Part shown: positions 28,338 to 36,195 of the stretch, piece by piece | How the letters are laid out: each line of letters starts with the position of its first letter | How positions within the stretch are numbered: position 1 is the first letter of the stretch | From: Candidatus Phaeomarinobacter ectocarpi | GTDB lineage: Bacteria > Pseudomonadota > Alphaproteobacteria > CGMCC-115125 | Direction of reading: 5' to 3' | Length of the DNA: 64,000 nucleotides | Assembly: GCF_000689395.1 (NCBI RefSeq) | Contig: NZ_HG966617.1 | Location: 3,012,721 to 3,076,720, forward strand | Made by a program: the position numbers and the translations under genes | The notes under the pieces: generated by a model | Database searches by the model: none | What the model saw: only the letters and a program-made list of their open reading frames with translations | Told to the model about the DNA's origin: nothing

Positions 28338-29039
28338 CTAAAAGGCTGAGGTGCCACCAAATTTCAGCTTCCGTACGGTCCGTTCCAGCCCCTCGTCAAA
28401 CACAGCCTCAATGCTCTTTTGAATCTGCTCCTGCTCGACATCCGTATAACTGGCTGGATTCTCCTTGAATTCGACCGGTAGCGGCATGCACGGGCCATCC
28501 CATGAGTTGAAGCCCCACTCCCATGCCAGCCGGTCGCCGGTGTCCGCATCAAGAACCCGAACGACAGTCTGCTGGTAGGCACAGTTCTGTCCCATTCCAA
28601 AAGTAGACTTACGGTAGACCCCATACCCCGGCGTCACATAGGGATAGTTGTCGTAGCCGGACGGGTGAATGACGGCGACAGCGTCAAAACCCTGCTCTTT
28701 GGCTGCCGCCAGAAGAGCCGCAGGCGAACTGGCGAAAAGATCCCGATCAAGACCTTCGGCATCGATGACGCCAACCCGCCCCGGCAACGGACCTGCATCA
28801 AGATATTTGGCAAGCGTCGCTTCCGCAAAGCCTGGAACATCCCAATCTGTTACGTCGACCTTCTGGCGTTTATTTTCAAAAATGAGCGTCCCGACAAAAT
28901 CGTGTTGCCGCATGTTTGACAGGGCAGACGTGACACCCAGCCGCTGGATACCCGCGACATCCTCGGCATCCATCGTCCGGTCCAGCGTCGCACACCCCGC
29001 CACAAACATGGCCAGACCTGCGGCAATTGCCGTCTTCAC
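28338..29039 (-). CDS. Predicted lipoprotein of unknown function
   Basis: About 233 residues starting at the GTG at 29039 (MKTAIAAGLAMFVAGC), which gives a compact leader with a lysine, a hydrophobic core and the lipobox 'FVAGC'; in-frame TTG codons up to 29066 are alternatives. The mature protein has 'FENKRQKVDVTDWDVPGF' and a segment rich in Tyr/Pro/Gly ('YDNYPYVTPGYGVYRK'), plus two cysteines ('GQNCAYQQ' and 'DGPCMPLP') that may be bonded. No named family recognised. Its start region abuts the divergent small-lipoprotein genes. Confidence 0.65.
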   Translation of the reverse strand: MKTAIAAGLAMFVAGCATLDRTMDAEDVAGIQRLGVTSALSNMRQHDFVGTLIFENKRQKVDVTDWDVPGFAEATLAKYLDAGPLPGRVGVIDAEGLDRDLFASSPAALLAAAKEQGFDAVAVIHPSGYDNYPYVTPGYGVYRKSTFGMGQNCAYQQTVVRVLDADTGDRLAWEWGFNSWDGPCMPLPVEFKENPASYTDVEQEQIQKSIEAVFDEGLERTVRKLKFGGTSAF

Positions 29040-29195
29040 ATGATCAATCAATCCACTCACTCCCAAAAACTCAATCTGCCCAAATCACTCAACCTGATAA
29101 TCGCACCATCATACCCAATCACCACTGCTCACCAACATATGATACGCTCAAGGCGCGCGGGGGTGGATAAGGTTGTGGTCCAAGGAGATGACCTC

Positions 29196-29456
29196 ATGAC
29201 ACCAACGAAAACAGGCGCCCTGGCCCTCATCTGTACGCTGGGTCTAGCGCTATCAGCCTGTGCCGGCGACCGCTCCGAGCAGATCGCGGCACAAAACGAG
29301 ATCGACCATCAAAACTGCCTCGAGCTTGGCTTCGAGGAAGGCACGGAAGCCTATGGCAACTGCCGCTTGAAACTGCGCGAGATCCGTGCCGCAGAAAGCC
29401 AGCGCGACAGTGGCGGCAATTTTGGTGTCGGCATCGGCATTGGCATCGGGCTTTAG
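29196..29456 (+). CDS. Small lipoprotein with a two-cysteine motif, copy 1
   Basis: 86 residues from the ATG at 29196, preceded by AAGGAG at eight bases. Leader 'GALALICTLGLALSAC' gives a lipobox with the cysteine at residue 22. The mature part contains 'NCLELGFEEGTEAYGNCRLK', a C-x3-GF-x2-GTxAxxxC pattern I associate with small alphaproteobacterial envelope proteins, and ends in an oscillating Gly-Ile run ('VGIGIGIGIGL'). Adjacent, six bases downstream, is a clear paralogue. Function unknown. Confidence 0.75.
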   Translation: MTPTKTGALALICTLGLALSACAGDRSEQIAAQNEIDHQNCLELGFEEGTEAYGNCRLKLREIRAAESQRDSGGNFGVGIGIGIGL

Positions 29457-29462
29457 GAGGCA

Positions 29463-29756
29463 ATGATGACCCGCATCCTGCTCGCCGCAGCGCTTGCCCT
29501 CACCGTCTCAGCCTGCGCCACGGCTGAAGACCGCGCCGCCCGCGCCCAGGCACAACTGGCCGCCGACAAGGCCGAGTGCCAGACCCTCGGCTTCACGCCG
29601 GACACCGAAGCCTTCAGCAATTGCCTGCTCAAACTGCGCGAAATCCGCGCCGAGGAAGCCGCCGCCATCGAGCAGCGCCGCGCCAACAACCGCGCCATCT
29701 GGGGCCCCGACTGGCCGTGGTACTACAATCGCGGCTATCGGCACCGTCGCTGGTAG
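29463..29756 (+). CDS. Small lipoprotein with a two-cysteine motif, copy 2
   Basis: 97 residues; GGAGG immediately precedes an ATGATG start, so either ATG may be used. Lipobox 'LTVSAC'. The motif 'ECQTLGFTPDTEAFSNCLLK' followed by 'LREIRAEE' aligns with the upstream gene ('LREIRAAE'), showing a tandem duplication. The C-terminus differs: an Arg/Trp/Tyr-rich end ('WPWYYNRGYRHRRW') that could contact membrane or cell wall. Function unknown. Confidence 0.75.
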   Translation: MMTRILLAAALALTVSACATAEDRAARAQAQLAADKAECQTLGFTPDTEAFSNCLLKLREIRAEEAAAIEQRRANNRAIWGPDWPWYYNRGYRHRRW

Positions 29757-29787
29757 CGGCAATATCGCCCATCCAAATTCGGCCTTC

Positions 29788-29806
29788 CCTCCGGCGTGAC
29801 CGGAGG
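29788..29806. repeat. Intergenic palindrome, CCTCCGG family (copy a)
   Basis: CCTCCGG (29788-29794), five-base centre, CCGGAGG (29800-29806), between the small lipoprotein gene and the convergent leuB. One of several related palindromes with a CTTGA/TCAAG-like centre in this window; it may act as a bidirectional terminator. Confidence 0.6.
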
Positions 29807-29828
29807 AAGAGCGGAAAGGTGTGGATGC

Positions 29829-30932
29829 CTAGTTGGTCGCCATCTCTTCCACAACCGCGCGACCCATCTGCGATGTCGACACCTTGGTCATGCCGTCCTG
29901 CATGATGTCCCCGGTGCGCAGACCCTTGTCCAGCACGGACGTGATCGCGCCTTCCAGCTTGTCTGCCACGTCGCCCATGTTGAACGAATAGCGAAGACAC
30001 ATGGCCAGGCTCGACAGCATGGCGATGGGGTTGGCAATGCCGTTGCCCGCAATGTCAGGAGCTGACCCATGCACCGGCTCGTACAGCGACTTGCGTTTGC
30101 CATTGGCGTCCGCCGCACCCAGCGACGCGGACGGCAGCATGCCCAGCGAGCCGGTCAGCATGGCAGCCACATCCGACAGCATGTCACCGAACAGATTGTC
30201 CGTGACGATCACATCAAACTGCTTGGGCGCCCGCACCAGCTGCATGCCGCCCGCATCTGCCAGCATGTGGGTCAGCTCAACGTCCTGATAATCCCGCTTG
30301 TGCACTTCGGTCACGACTTCATTCCACAGCACGCCGGACTTCATGACGTTGCGCTTCTCCATGGAGCAGACGCGGTTGTCGCGGGTGCGCGCAATGTCAA
30401 AGGCTGCCGCAGCAATACGTTCAATCTCGTAGGTGTCATAGACCTGCGTATCGATGCCGCGGCGCTGACCGTTTTCAAGCTCGATGATTTCCTTGGGCTC
30501 ACCGAAGTAAACCCCACCCGTCAGCTCACGGACGATCAGAATGTCGAGCCCCTCAACAAGCTCCTTCTTCAGCGAAGAGGCTTCCGCCAGCGCACCAAAG
30601 CAGATGGCCGGGCGCAGATTGGCAAACAGTTCCATGTCCTTGCGCAAACGCAAAAGACCGGCTTCCGGCCGCACATCGTAGGGCACGTCATCCCACTTGG
30701 GGCCGCCGACAGCACCAAACAGCACCGCATCCGCTGCCATGGCCCGCGCCATGTCGTCTTCGGAGATCGATAGCCCATGAGCGTCATAAGCGGCACCGCC
30801 GACGAGGCCTTCTTCCACCTCAAAGGACGTCAGCCCCTGGCTGTTCATCCACTCAATGGCGCGGCGCACTTCGCCCATGACTTCAGGGCCAATGCCGTCG
30901 CCGGGCAGAAGGAGGATTTTCTGGGTCGCCAT
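29829..30932 (-). CDS. leuB: 3-Isopropylmalate dehydrogenase
   Basis: 367 residues. Oxidative decarboxylation of 3-isopropylmalate in leucine synthesis. '[20 protein letters not shown]' at the N-terminus, '[12 protein letters not shown]' style metal-site sequence, '[12 protein letters not shown]' and '[19 protein letters not shown]' (NAD specificity region) are all present. The frame is open to 31238, but the family start is the ATG at 30932 with GGAGGA-like sequence upstream. Here leuB is separated from leuC/leuD by 5 kb of other genes, rather than being adjacent. Confidence 0.96.
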   Translation of the reverse strand: MATQKILLLPGDGIGPEVMGEVRRAIEWMNSQGLTSFEVEEGLVGGAAYDAHGLSISEDDMARAMAADAVLFGAVGGPKWDDVPYDVRPEAGLLRLRKDMELFANLRPAICFGALAEASSLKKELVEGLDILIVRELTGGVYFGEPKEIIELENGQRRGIDTQVYDTYEIERIAAAAFDIARTRDNRVCSMEKRNVMKSGVLWNEVVTEVHKRDYQDVELTHMLADAGGMQLVRAPKQFDVIVTDNLFGDMLSDVAAMLTGSLGMLPSASLGAADANGKRKSLYEPVHGSAPDIAGNGIANPIAMLSSLAMCLRYSFNMGDVADKLEGAITSVLDKGLRTGDIMQDGMTKVSTSQMGRAVVEEMATN

Positions 30933-31037
30933 GGGACTATGTCTCCGCACTAAAATATCGTGTTCCGTTGGCCGGGTTCCTAGCAGGGCACGAGGCCTGA
31001 TGCCAGTACCCCCTTCCTCCGCCCCCTCAACCCCGCC

Positions 31038-31060
31038 ATCCTCCGGCTTGACCGGGGGAT
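31038..31060. repeat. Intergenic palindrome, CCTCCGG family (copy b)
   Basis: ATCCTCCGG (31038-31046), centre CTTGA, CCGGGGGAT (31052-31060), one mismatch in the stem. Lies upstream of leuB and belongs to the same family as the palindromes at 29788, 35472 and 35521. Confidence 0.6.
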
Positions 31061-31090
31061 CCATGCCACGCTCGTGACACGGGGAGGTGG

Positions 31091-31113
31091 ATTGTCCGGT
31101 CGAGCCGGACAAT
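31091..31113. repeat. Intergenic palindrome, CCGGTCGAGCCGG variant (copy c)
   Basis: ATTGTCCGG (31091-31099) and CCGGACAAT (31105-31113), a perfect nine-base stem around TCGAG. Thirty bases from copy b; same core design with different outer arms. Confidence 0.6.
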
Positions 31114-31174
31114 GGCGTCGATAGGGCTAACCCATGCCTGACCACCTCACAGCCCCATGGCTGCAAGGAGAAAG

Positions 31175-31582
31175 ATGGGATGGCAGGAGCACCGCCCAAA
31201 GGCAGCATGTCCGTGTCTGATGCATTCAGCGCAATCAAGCGCGTCCGGCTACCTGATGGCAGCGCTCCTGCGCGGATGGTCTTCGGCGCCGACCGTCTCC
31301 ACCGGTGAGCCCGGGTGTTACCCGGTGACCCGCCCGATGCTGCTTTTGTACCGGTCTATCCCTCGTATGAGACGCGAGAACCGCCGGGGCCCGAGAGGAC
31401 GCAAGGGCCAGCAGAGTCGTCACCGCCATATCGCTGAAGTCCGTTACCCTTCAGCACGCCTGATGACATCCCGCCCGTGTCCCTGTTGGGCAGTCATCAC
31501 CACGCTCCATGGCATCCGCCCTCCCACCCAGCACCCGGACGGTCCGGACTGCCCAAAAGCAGGAGGCATGCGAGAAGTATGA
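31175..31582 (+). CDS. Unassigned open frame (or part of a non-coding RNA) upstream of leuB
   Basis: 135 codons from an ATG with AAGGAG four bases upstream to a TGA that lies just before a plus-strand terminator. The conceptual protein (starting [14 protein letters not shown]) is rich in Arg, Pro, Ser and Cys, has no recognisable domain, and its codon third positions are not clearly G/C-biased like neighbouring genes, so coding is doubtful. The same DNA contains several local inverted repeats (for example CCGGGT/ACCCGG near 31318-31332 and GCAGCAT/ATGCTGC enclosing about 31202-31342). A structured RNA is an equal possibility. The whole 30933-31659 gap holds no recognisable family. Confidence 0.25.
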   Translation: MGWQEHRPKAACPCLMHSAQSSASGYLMAALLRGWSSAPTVSTGEPGCYPVTRPMLLLYRSIPRMRRENRRGPRGRKGQQSRHRHIAEVRYPSARLMTSRPCPCWAVITTLHGIRPPTQHPDGPDCPKAGGMREV

Positions 31583-31584
31583 GG

Positions 31585-31621
31585 CCCCGCGAGAGACCGG
31601 GGATAAGTTTTTGAACTTTTT
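31585..31621 (+). terminator. Probable intrinsic terminator in the gap upstream of leuB
   Basis: CCCCG (31585-31589) and CGGGG (31598-31602) form a stem followed by two T tracts (GTTTTTG and CTTTTTT). It indicates that something is transcribed rightward through 31160-31580. It could instead act as a spacer between the two leftward genes, but the T tracts are on the plus-strand side. Confidence 0.5.
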
Positions 31622-31659
31622 TGAAACCAACCTGACACCAAGGCCGGACAGACAGGAGA

Positions 31660-32313
31660 TCAGCTCCCGATCACCAGTTCCTGAGAGGGTGCAGTCGTGC
31701 CTGCCTGCTCGAGAATGTCATGGTTCTGCCACGGCATAGGGCCAATGGCAGCCAGTCGCTGAGGCTCATCCATCTGGCAGATATCCCCGTTGCGGCTGAT
31801 GGTTGCCCGCTCCAGGCCTGGCTTGTCCTCGGCTGTTGCAACCACCGGATGCAGCGCGCCCAAGACCTTGCTGACCGAAAACACAAGAGCATCCGCCGGG
31901 AATGTGTTTTCCGGCTGCGCGGTCACTTCGATTTCGGCAGACGGCAACCCGCTCGCCGACCCCATCTGTTTTAAATGCGCTGGGTAGGAGTAGAAGCAGC
32001 GCATCGACAGGTGGATCTTATCGATAACGAAAACCGCGTTTCCCGAGGCCTGCGCCATTTCAGCCGCACGGGTAATCAGGATCGCAACCGCCCGCTCATA
32101 TGAGGTCGCTCCAGAAGCAGCGACCTCGACCTTGAAACGGTTCGGAGCCAGGACCTCGTCTTTGTAACCGCCAGCGTAAGTCCAGAAGTTGTAAGGTTTG
32201 AGGACCACTGGCTGTATGGTGTCGACCTTGTACCGCCCGCCGCCCTTCGAGGTGCAGGCGACCAGCAATCCGCTGGCAAACACAATCAACCCAATCTTTA
32301 AGAGTCCTGACAT
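31660..32313 (-). CDS. CC0125/CC1285-like lipoprotein
   Basis: 217 residues with lipobox 'LLVACTS' (cysteine at about residue 20). The mature part has 'YAGGYKDEVLAPNRFKVEV', 'AVAILITRAAEMAQASGNAVF', the pattern of the CC0125/CC1285 family of alphaproteobacterial lipoproteins: a GY-x-D-x3-x3-NRF motif followed by an 'RAAEL/M' helix. Function of the family is not known to me. It is third in a leftward row with a TerB-like gene and a second family member at 32839. Confidence 0.75.
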   Translation of the reverse strand: MSGLLKIGLIVFASGLLVACTSKGGGRYKVDTIQPVVLKPYNFWTYAGGYKDEVLAPNRFKVEVAASGATSYERAVAILITRAAEMAQASGNAVFVIDKIHLSMRCFYSYPAHLKQMGSASGLPSAEIEVTAQPENTFPADALVFSVSKVLGALHPVVATAEDKPGLERATISRNGDICQMDEPQRLAAIGPMPWQNHDILEQAGTTAPSQELVIGS

Positions 32314-32419
32314 TCTTCACCCCCAATGCGTGCAATAGCGGCCAGTCTGATCATGCAACTGGCATCGCGCAAGGCGTGCTAAATTAAATGTTTGAAAGCC
32401 CGTAACGGTTGCGGCCGGG

Positions 32420-32827
32420 CTAGAGCGCGCCCTTTTCAAGACCAAGCGCCATCGCAATCCGGTCCAGCGCGTGCTCTTCCTGCGGTGAAATTGCCTGATC
32501 CGCAATCACCGCCACCCGCGCTGCGTGCTTCACCGCCCGCCTTTCCACCTCGTGCTCCTTGATGGATGCAATGGACACCAACACATCGAGCGCAGTCGCT
32601 TCATAATCATCGGGAAAAGCCTGCATCAGCTCTGCCATCTCTGCCGCCAGGACCGCCTGATCAAAACGCTTGAACGCTTCATCCGCCGCCAGCTCACTGA
32701 TCAGCCGCCCTTCTTCCACAGGCGCAAACTGACCATCGGAATAGGCGACCAGAAGATAAGCACCGCAGATGGCGTGAATGGCGATCTCAGCCTGTGAGCG
32801 GATCGCGGGCTTCTTGAAAGACGTCAT
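32420..32827 (-). CDS. TerB-like (tellurite resistance TerB family) protein
   Basis: 135 residues, all helical. 'YLLVAYSDGQFAPVEEGRLI' and 'HEVERRAVKHAARVAVIADQ' followed by 'ISPQEEHALDRIAMALGL' match the TerB/DjlA-N-like fold with paired acidic segments that can bind metal. A frame open to 32956 exists, but the ATG at 32827 begins the domain and lies 11 bases after the stop of the upstream gene. Function unknown; TerB-like proteins often act near membranes in stress responses. Confidence 0.7.
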   Translation of the reverse strand: MTSFKKPAIRSQAEIAIHAICGAYLLVAYSDGQFAPVEEGRLISELAADEAFKRFDQAVLAAEMAELMQAFPDDYEATALDVLVSIASIKEHEVERRAVKHAARVAVIADQAISPQEEHALDRIAMALGLEKGAL

Positions 32828-32838
32828 AGGCGATGGCC

Positions 32839-33891
32839 TCAGTTGGATGCGGGGCGAGCGGGACGGGCGAGGATGTTGTAGGTATCCCATGGATAGACAG
32901 AACCACCAGTCAGGCGCGTTATGCCGCACGACTCCGCGTTTTTCAGGTACATCCACCGCCGCGATTTATCACTGGGTGTGTTCTGGCGGACCACATGGCG
33001 CATGATCGAATTGATCTTCTCGACAGACATGACGTTGAAATCATCGGGAAAATCGCCGGGTGTATCTGCCGCCATGAAGGTGACAGTCAGGCTCGTGTGG
33101 ATCCCCGCTGTCGTACAGGGTGCGCGCGCGACTAGATCATTTGTCCCAAGGTAGGCAAAGCCATTCGCACTTGCCATGCCCGCTGCCTCTAGAACGGCCA
33201 ACTGGGCCAGGCGGGATGGCTGTGTAAATCCCGTCGTCGCCGCACTCATTTCAATTCGCTGATCGGTCAACACATTCACCGTCAACGTCTCATCGAACAT
33301 GATCGGTGAGGACAAACTGATCTCCTGGCCTTCCAATATATTGTAGTAGTGCCAAGGACGGAGCGTCTGCCGTTCAAACCCACCTGTACACAAACGGTGG
33401 TTCGCCCGCCCCACTTCCTTAGGCGGCAGACCGGTTACCTCTCCTTCGGTAACGGCGGGATAGAGATTAGCGAGCACCTTCTCCACCGAAATGACGACTG
33501 CATTATTGTCAAAACTATCCGGCGGACCAGCAATCCCGAGACCTTCTACATTGGCACTCCCACTCGGTCTGTTCGCATGCGAAGGCAAGCAGGTGATCTC
33601 GCTCTCAACGCTCTTGATGATGAAATGTGTGTGGCCGCGTTCGTTGGAAAGTTCTGCAACGCGCGTAACAAGGATCGACAGCATGTGGACATGCGAACTG
33701 ATCGACACGCCACCGGTCCAGACCCTGAATGTATTCTCGTCGACAATGTCCTCCCGGTAGCCCGTTTCTGCACCAACCGTGATCATGCCGCGCTTCTTGT
33801 ATTCATGAGCAGCATGGGCAGCCGTGGCGTGCGCGACCAGCCAGACCGCCGCCATCACCCCTGCACCAAGGCGCGACATGAGATCACCCAT
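32839..33891 (-). CDS. Secreted protein with two CC0125/CC1285-like repeats
   Basis: 350 residues from the ATG at 33891 (GGGGA seven bases upstream; 33879 is an alternative). Signal peptide ending 'HATAAHA'. The N-terminal half has 'TGYREDIVDENTFRVWTGG' and 'LSILVTRVAELSNERGHTHF', clearly the same motif as the lipoprotein at 31660. The second half contains 'MFDETLTVNV' and 'LAQLAVLEAAGMASANGFAY', a degenerate second copy of the same unit. It lacks a lipobox. First gene of a three-gene row with the TerB-like protein and the lipoprotein. Confidence 0.7.
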   Translation of the reverse strand: MGDLMSRLGAGVMAAVWLVAHATAAHAAHEYKKRGMITVGAETGYREDIVDENTFRVWTGGVSISSHVHMLSILVTRVAELSNERGHTHFIIKSVESEITCLPSHANRPSGSANVEGLGIAGPPDSFDNNAVVISVEKVLANLYPAVTEGEVTGLPPKEVGRANHRLCTGGFERQTLRPWHYYNILEGQEISLSSPIMFDETLTVNVLTDQRIEMSAATTGFTQPSRLAQLAVLEAAGMASANGFAYLGTNDLVARAPCTTAGIHTSLTVTFMAADTPGDFPDDFNVMSVEKINSIMRHVVRQNTPSDKSRRWMYLKNAESCGITRLTGGSVYPWDTYNILARPARPASN

Positions 33892-34274
33892 CAATCTGTC
33901 CCCACATTCTCAAAAAAACACCGCAACCAGTCACACGTTCACGGCAACGAGCTTTGTCGGCAGATGGAACCATGTCAATGCGGGCACCCGAAGCTTGATC
34001 CCGATCATGTACACAGACCTGGAAAACCCGTACCGTCATTTCCACACAGATATGAAACCAACACAGGAGAAATTTGTGACTGCCATTGTGCTCCAGCCCG
34101 CTGGTGGACCCACAGGATAAGACAGCACCCAACGCGTGCTTCTGGGTCAGGCATTTATGCTGACCGCCCTGTCACCAGCCCTTTTTGGAACGTCACCTCC
34201 GGACATTTCCGGCGGTGGACCTGTGTTCGCCCTGCGCCCGGCCATCCGGAGTTGCAGAAGCTGGTAGACCAACA
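33892..34274. other. Intergenic region between divergent genes
   Basis: About 380 bases, somewhat A/T-richer in its left half, serving as the upstream region of both the leftward CC0125-like gene and rightward rsgA. A short plus-strand frame ending at 34120 has no family features or good ribosome site. No clear promoter or repeat recognised. Confidence 0.5.
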
Positions 34275-35369
34275 ATGACAACGCGAATTTCCACCCAAAT
34301 CTCCACCTTGGCCGATCTCGGCTGGACCAATTTCTTTCTCTCTCAACTCGATGCCGATGAGCTGGCAGCCCCTGCCCGCGTCATGTCCGTGCATCGCACC
34401 AAGATGGACGTCATGGGATGCGGCCCGGATCAGGTGCCGTTTGAAAAAACCATCATGCCCTTCAGCGAACCTGACGACCCCGACGACGGGTCGCCGGGGC
34501 GCGCCGCAACCGTCGGCGACTGGGTGCTGCTTGATCCCGTTACCGGGCAGGCGCACCGGCTGCTGGACAGAACAAGCGTGTTCAAGCGCAAGGTGGCCGG
34601 TCATGAGCGTAAGGAGCAGCTCATCGCGGCCAATGTGGACACGCTCTTTGTCGTCACATCCTGCAATCAGGATTTTAACGTGGCGCGGCTGGAGCGATAT
34701 CTGGCGCTTGCTCAGGATGCCGGCGTAACACCGGTCATCATCCTGACCAAAGCCGATCTGACAGACGATCCGCGCGACTATGAGCAGCAGGCCATGGGGC
34801 TGATGCCCGGCATCGTCGTGGAAATGCTTGATGCCCGCGATCCGGACCAGATCGCCAGTCTGCTGCCCTGGTGCACAACAGGTCAGACGGTGGCCTTTGT
34901 CGGGTCGTCCGGCGTTGGCAAGTCAACCCTGATCAACACCCTGACCGGCCAGGACTCCATTGAGACCGCAGGCATTCGCGAGGACGACGCCAAGGGACGC
35001 CACACAACCACCAGCAGGCAGTTTCACCGGCTGGCCTCCGGCGCGTGGTTACTGGACACCCCGGGCATGCGCGAGTTGCAGCTCACCGATGTGCAGGACG
35101 GCATTGATGCTGTGTTTGCAGATGTGGTGGCACTGGCCGAAGACTGCCGCTTCAAGGACTGTCAGCACGAGACCGAGCCCGGCTGTGCCGTCACGGCCGC
35201 CATTGACGCAGGCACCCTCGACCCCAAACGCCTGCACCGCTGGCGTAAGCTCGCCCTCGAAGACCAGCACAACACCCAGACCATCGCCGAGCGCCGCTCC
35301 CACGAAAAATCCTTCAAGAAAATGGTCAAGCGCACCGTCGCCCAGAAAAAACGGTTTCGCGACGACTGA
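34275..35369 (+). CDS. rsgA: Ribosome small-subunit-dependent GTPase A
   Basis: 364 residues. Late 30S maturation factor with a circularly permuted GTPase. An OB-fold N-terminus is followed by the permuted motifs: G4 'ILTKADL' (157-162), G1 'GSSGVGKST' (210-218), G2 'HTTT' (243-246), G3 'DTPGMRE', and a zinc-binding knuckle C291, C296, H298, C304 ('CRFKDCQHETEPGC'). The ATG at 34275 gives a normal N-terminus; longer frames are unsupported. A basic C-terminus ends 'AQKKRFRDD'. Confidence 0.94.
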   Translation: MTTRISTQISTLADLGWTNFFLSQLDADELAAPARVMSVHRTKMDVMGCGPDQVPFEKTIMPFSEPDDPDDGSPGRAATVGDWVLLDPVTGQAHRLLDRTSVFKRKVAGHERKEQLIAANVDTLFVVTSCNQDFNVARLERYLALAQDAGVTPVIILTKADLTDDPRDYEQQAMGLMPGIVVEMLDARDPDQIASLLPWCTTGQTVAFVGSSGVGKSTLINTLTGQDSIETAGIREDDAKGRHTTTSRQFHRLASGAWLLDTPGMRELQLTDVQDGIDAVFADVVALAEDCRFKDCQHETEPGCAVTAAIDAGTLDPKRLHRWRKLALEDQHNTQTIAERRSHEKSFKKMVKRTVAQKKRFRDD

Positions 35370-35378
35370 TTCACCCTC

Positions 35379-35409
35379 AAAAAAGGCGGCGCTCATCACG
35401 AGCGCCGCC
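35379..35409 (-). terminator. Terminator at the end of the leuC-leuD operon
   Basis: GGCGGCGCT (35385-35393) and AGCGCCGCC (35401-35409) form a nine-base stem; on the minus strand it runs into six T (complement of 35379-35384). It ends leftward transcription from leuD and lies only 10 bases after the rsgA stop, so it may also slow rightward transcription. Confidence 0.8.
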
Positions 35410-35471
35410 TACCGGCAGATCAATAAACAGATACCTCTTACCGCTCTTCCTCCGGCTTGGTGACCCTTTAG

Positions 35472-35492
35472 CCCTCCGGCTTGACCGGAGGG
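35472..35492. repeat. Intergenic palindrome, CCCTCCGG family (copy d)
   Basis: CCCTCCGG, centre CTTGA, CCGGAGGG: a perfect eight-base stem. Its exact reverse complement lies 29 bases further on. Confidence 0.7.
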
Positions 35493-35520
35493 GGAGGACC
35501 CATCTGACCCTCCGCATGGC

Positions 35521-35541
35521 CCCTCCGGTCAAGCCGGAGGG
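35521..35541. repeat. Intergenic palindrome, CCCTCCGG family (copy e, inverted)
   Basis: CCCTCCGG, centre TCAAG, CCGGAGGG: the exact reverse complement of copy d. Together d and e form an inverted pair in the gap after leuD. Confidence 0.7.
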
Positions 35542-35563
35542 AAAGCGGGAGAGGGAGCAGGCG

Positions 35564-36169
35564 CTAGACCCAGCTACGCGCGGCTTTGTCCTTGCCTTCG
35601 AAGCTGTCGATGGCTTCGGCCTGCTGCATGGTGAGGCCGATGGCGTCCAGGCCGTTCAGCATGCAGTGCTTGCGGAAGGCATCGATCTCGAACGTGATCG
35701 TGCCGCCGTCCGGACCTTTGATTTCCTGAGCTTCGAGGTCGATGGACACAACCGCGTTGGAACCGCGCTCCGCGTCGTCCATCAGCTTGTCCACATCCGC
35801 CTTGGGCAGAACAATCGGCAGGATGCCGTTCTGGAAACAGTTGTTGTAGAAAATGTCTGCAAACGATGTGGAGATGATGCAGCGAATACCGAAATCCATC
35901 AGCGCCCACGGCGCGTGTTCGCGCGACGAGCCACAACCAAAGTTGTCGCCCGCCACCAGAATCTTGGCGTCGCGATAGGCCGGCTGGTTGAGCACGAAGT
36001 CTTCAACTTCCGAGCCATCATCCTTGTAGCGCATCTCGTCAAACAGATTGACCCCCAGCCCCGTCCGCTTGATCGTCTTGAGGAACTGCTTGGGAATGAT
36101 CATGTCCGTATCAACATTGGTGATCGGCATCGGCGCCGCAACGCCTGAAAGTTTGTCGAATTTATCCAT
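35564..36169 (-). CDS. leuD: 3-Isopropylmalate dehydratase small subunit
   Basis: 201 residues, the normal size. With LeuC it isomerises 2- to 3-isopropylmalate. '[20 protein letters not shown]' at the N-terminus and '[17 protein letters not shown]' are LeuD signatures. The first 92 bases of coding sequence and leader occur again at 37307-37398, upstream of an intervening OmpA-type gene. Separated from leuC by 2 kb, though still in the same direction. Confidence 0.95.
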   Translation of the reverse strand: MDKFDKLSGVAAPMPITNVDTDMIIPKQFLKTIKRTGLGVNLFDEMRYKDDGSEVEDFVLNQPAYRDAKILVAGDNFGCGSSREHAPWALMDFGIRCIISTSFADIFYNNCFQNGILPIVLPKADVDKLMDDAERGSNAVVSIDLEAQEIKGPDGGTITFEIDAFRKHCMLNGLDAIGLTMQQAEAIDSFEGKDKAARSWV

Positions 36170-36195
36170 CGTATGTTGCTTCCTTGGCTGCAGTT

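Noticed and set aside
28117-28341. Plus-strand frame of 74 codons in the asd leader
   Set aside because: It is antisense to the Thr-rich leader peptide; its Val-rich start is the complement of the Thr codons.
30933-31238. Extension of leuB upstream to 31238
   Set aside because: Extra residues are unlike LeuB; they read through the palindromic repeats. ATG at 30932 begins the standard '[13 protein letters not shown]' sequence.
30933-31659. RNase P, SRP, tmRNA or 6S RNA gene in the gap upstream of leuB
   Set aside because: Conserved core sequences of these RNAs as I know them (for example GAGGAAAGTCCGGGC or GGAAGGAAGCAGCC types) are absent.
33824-34120. Plus-strand frame of 98 codons between the CC0125-like gene and rsgA
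   Set aside because: First third overlaps the confident leftward gene; no ribosome site, no domain; coding not supported.
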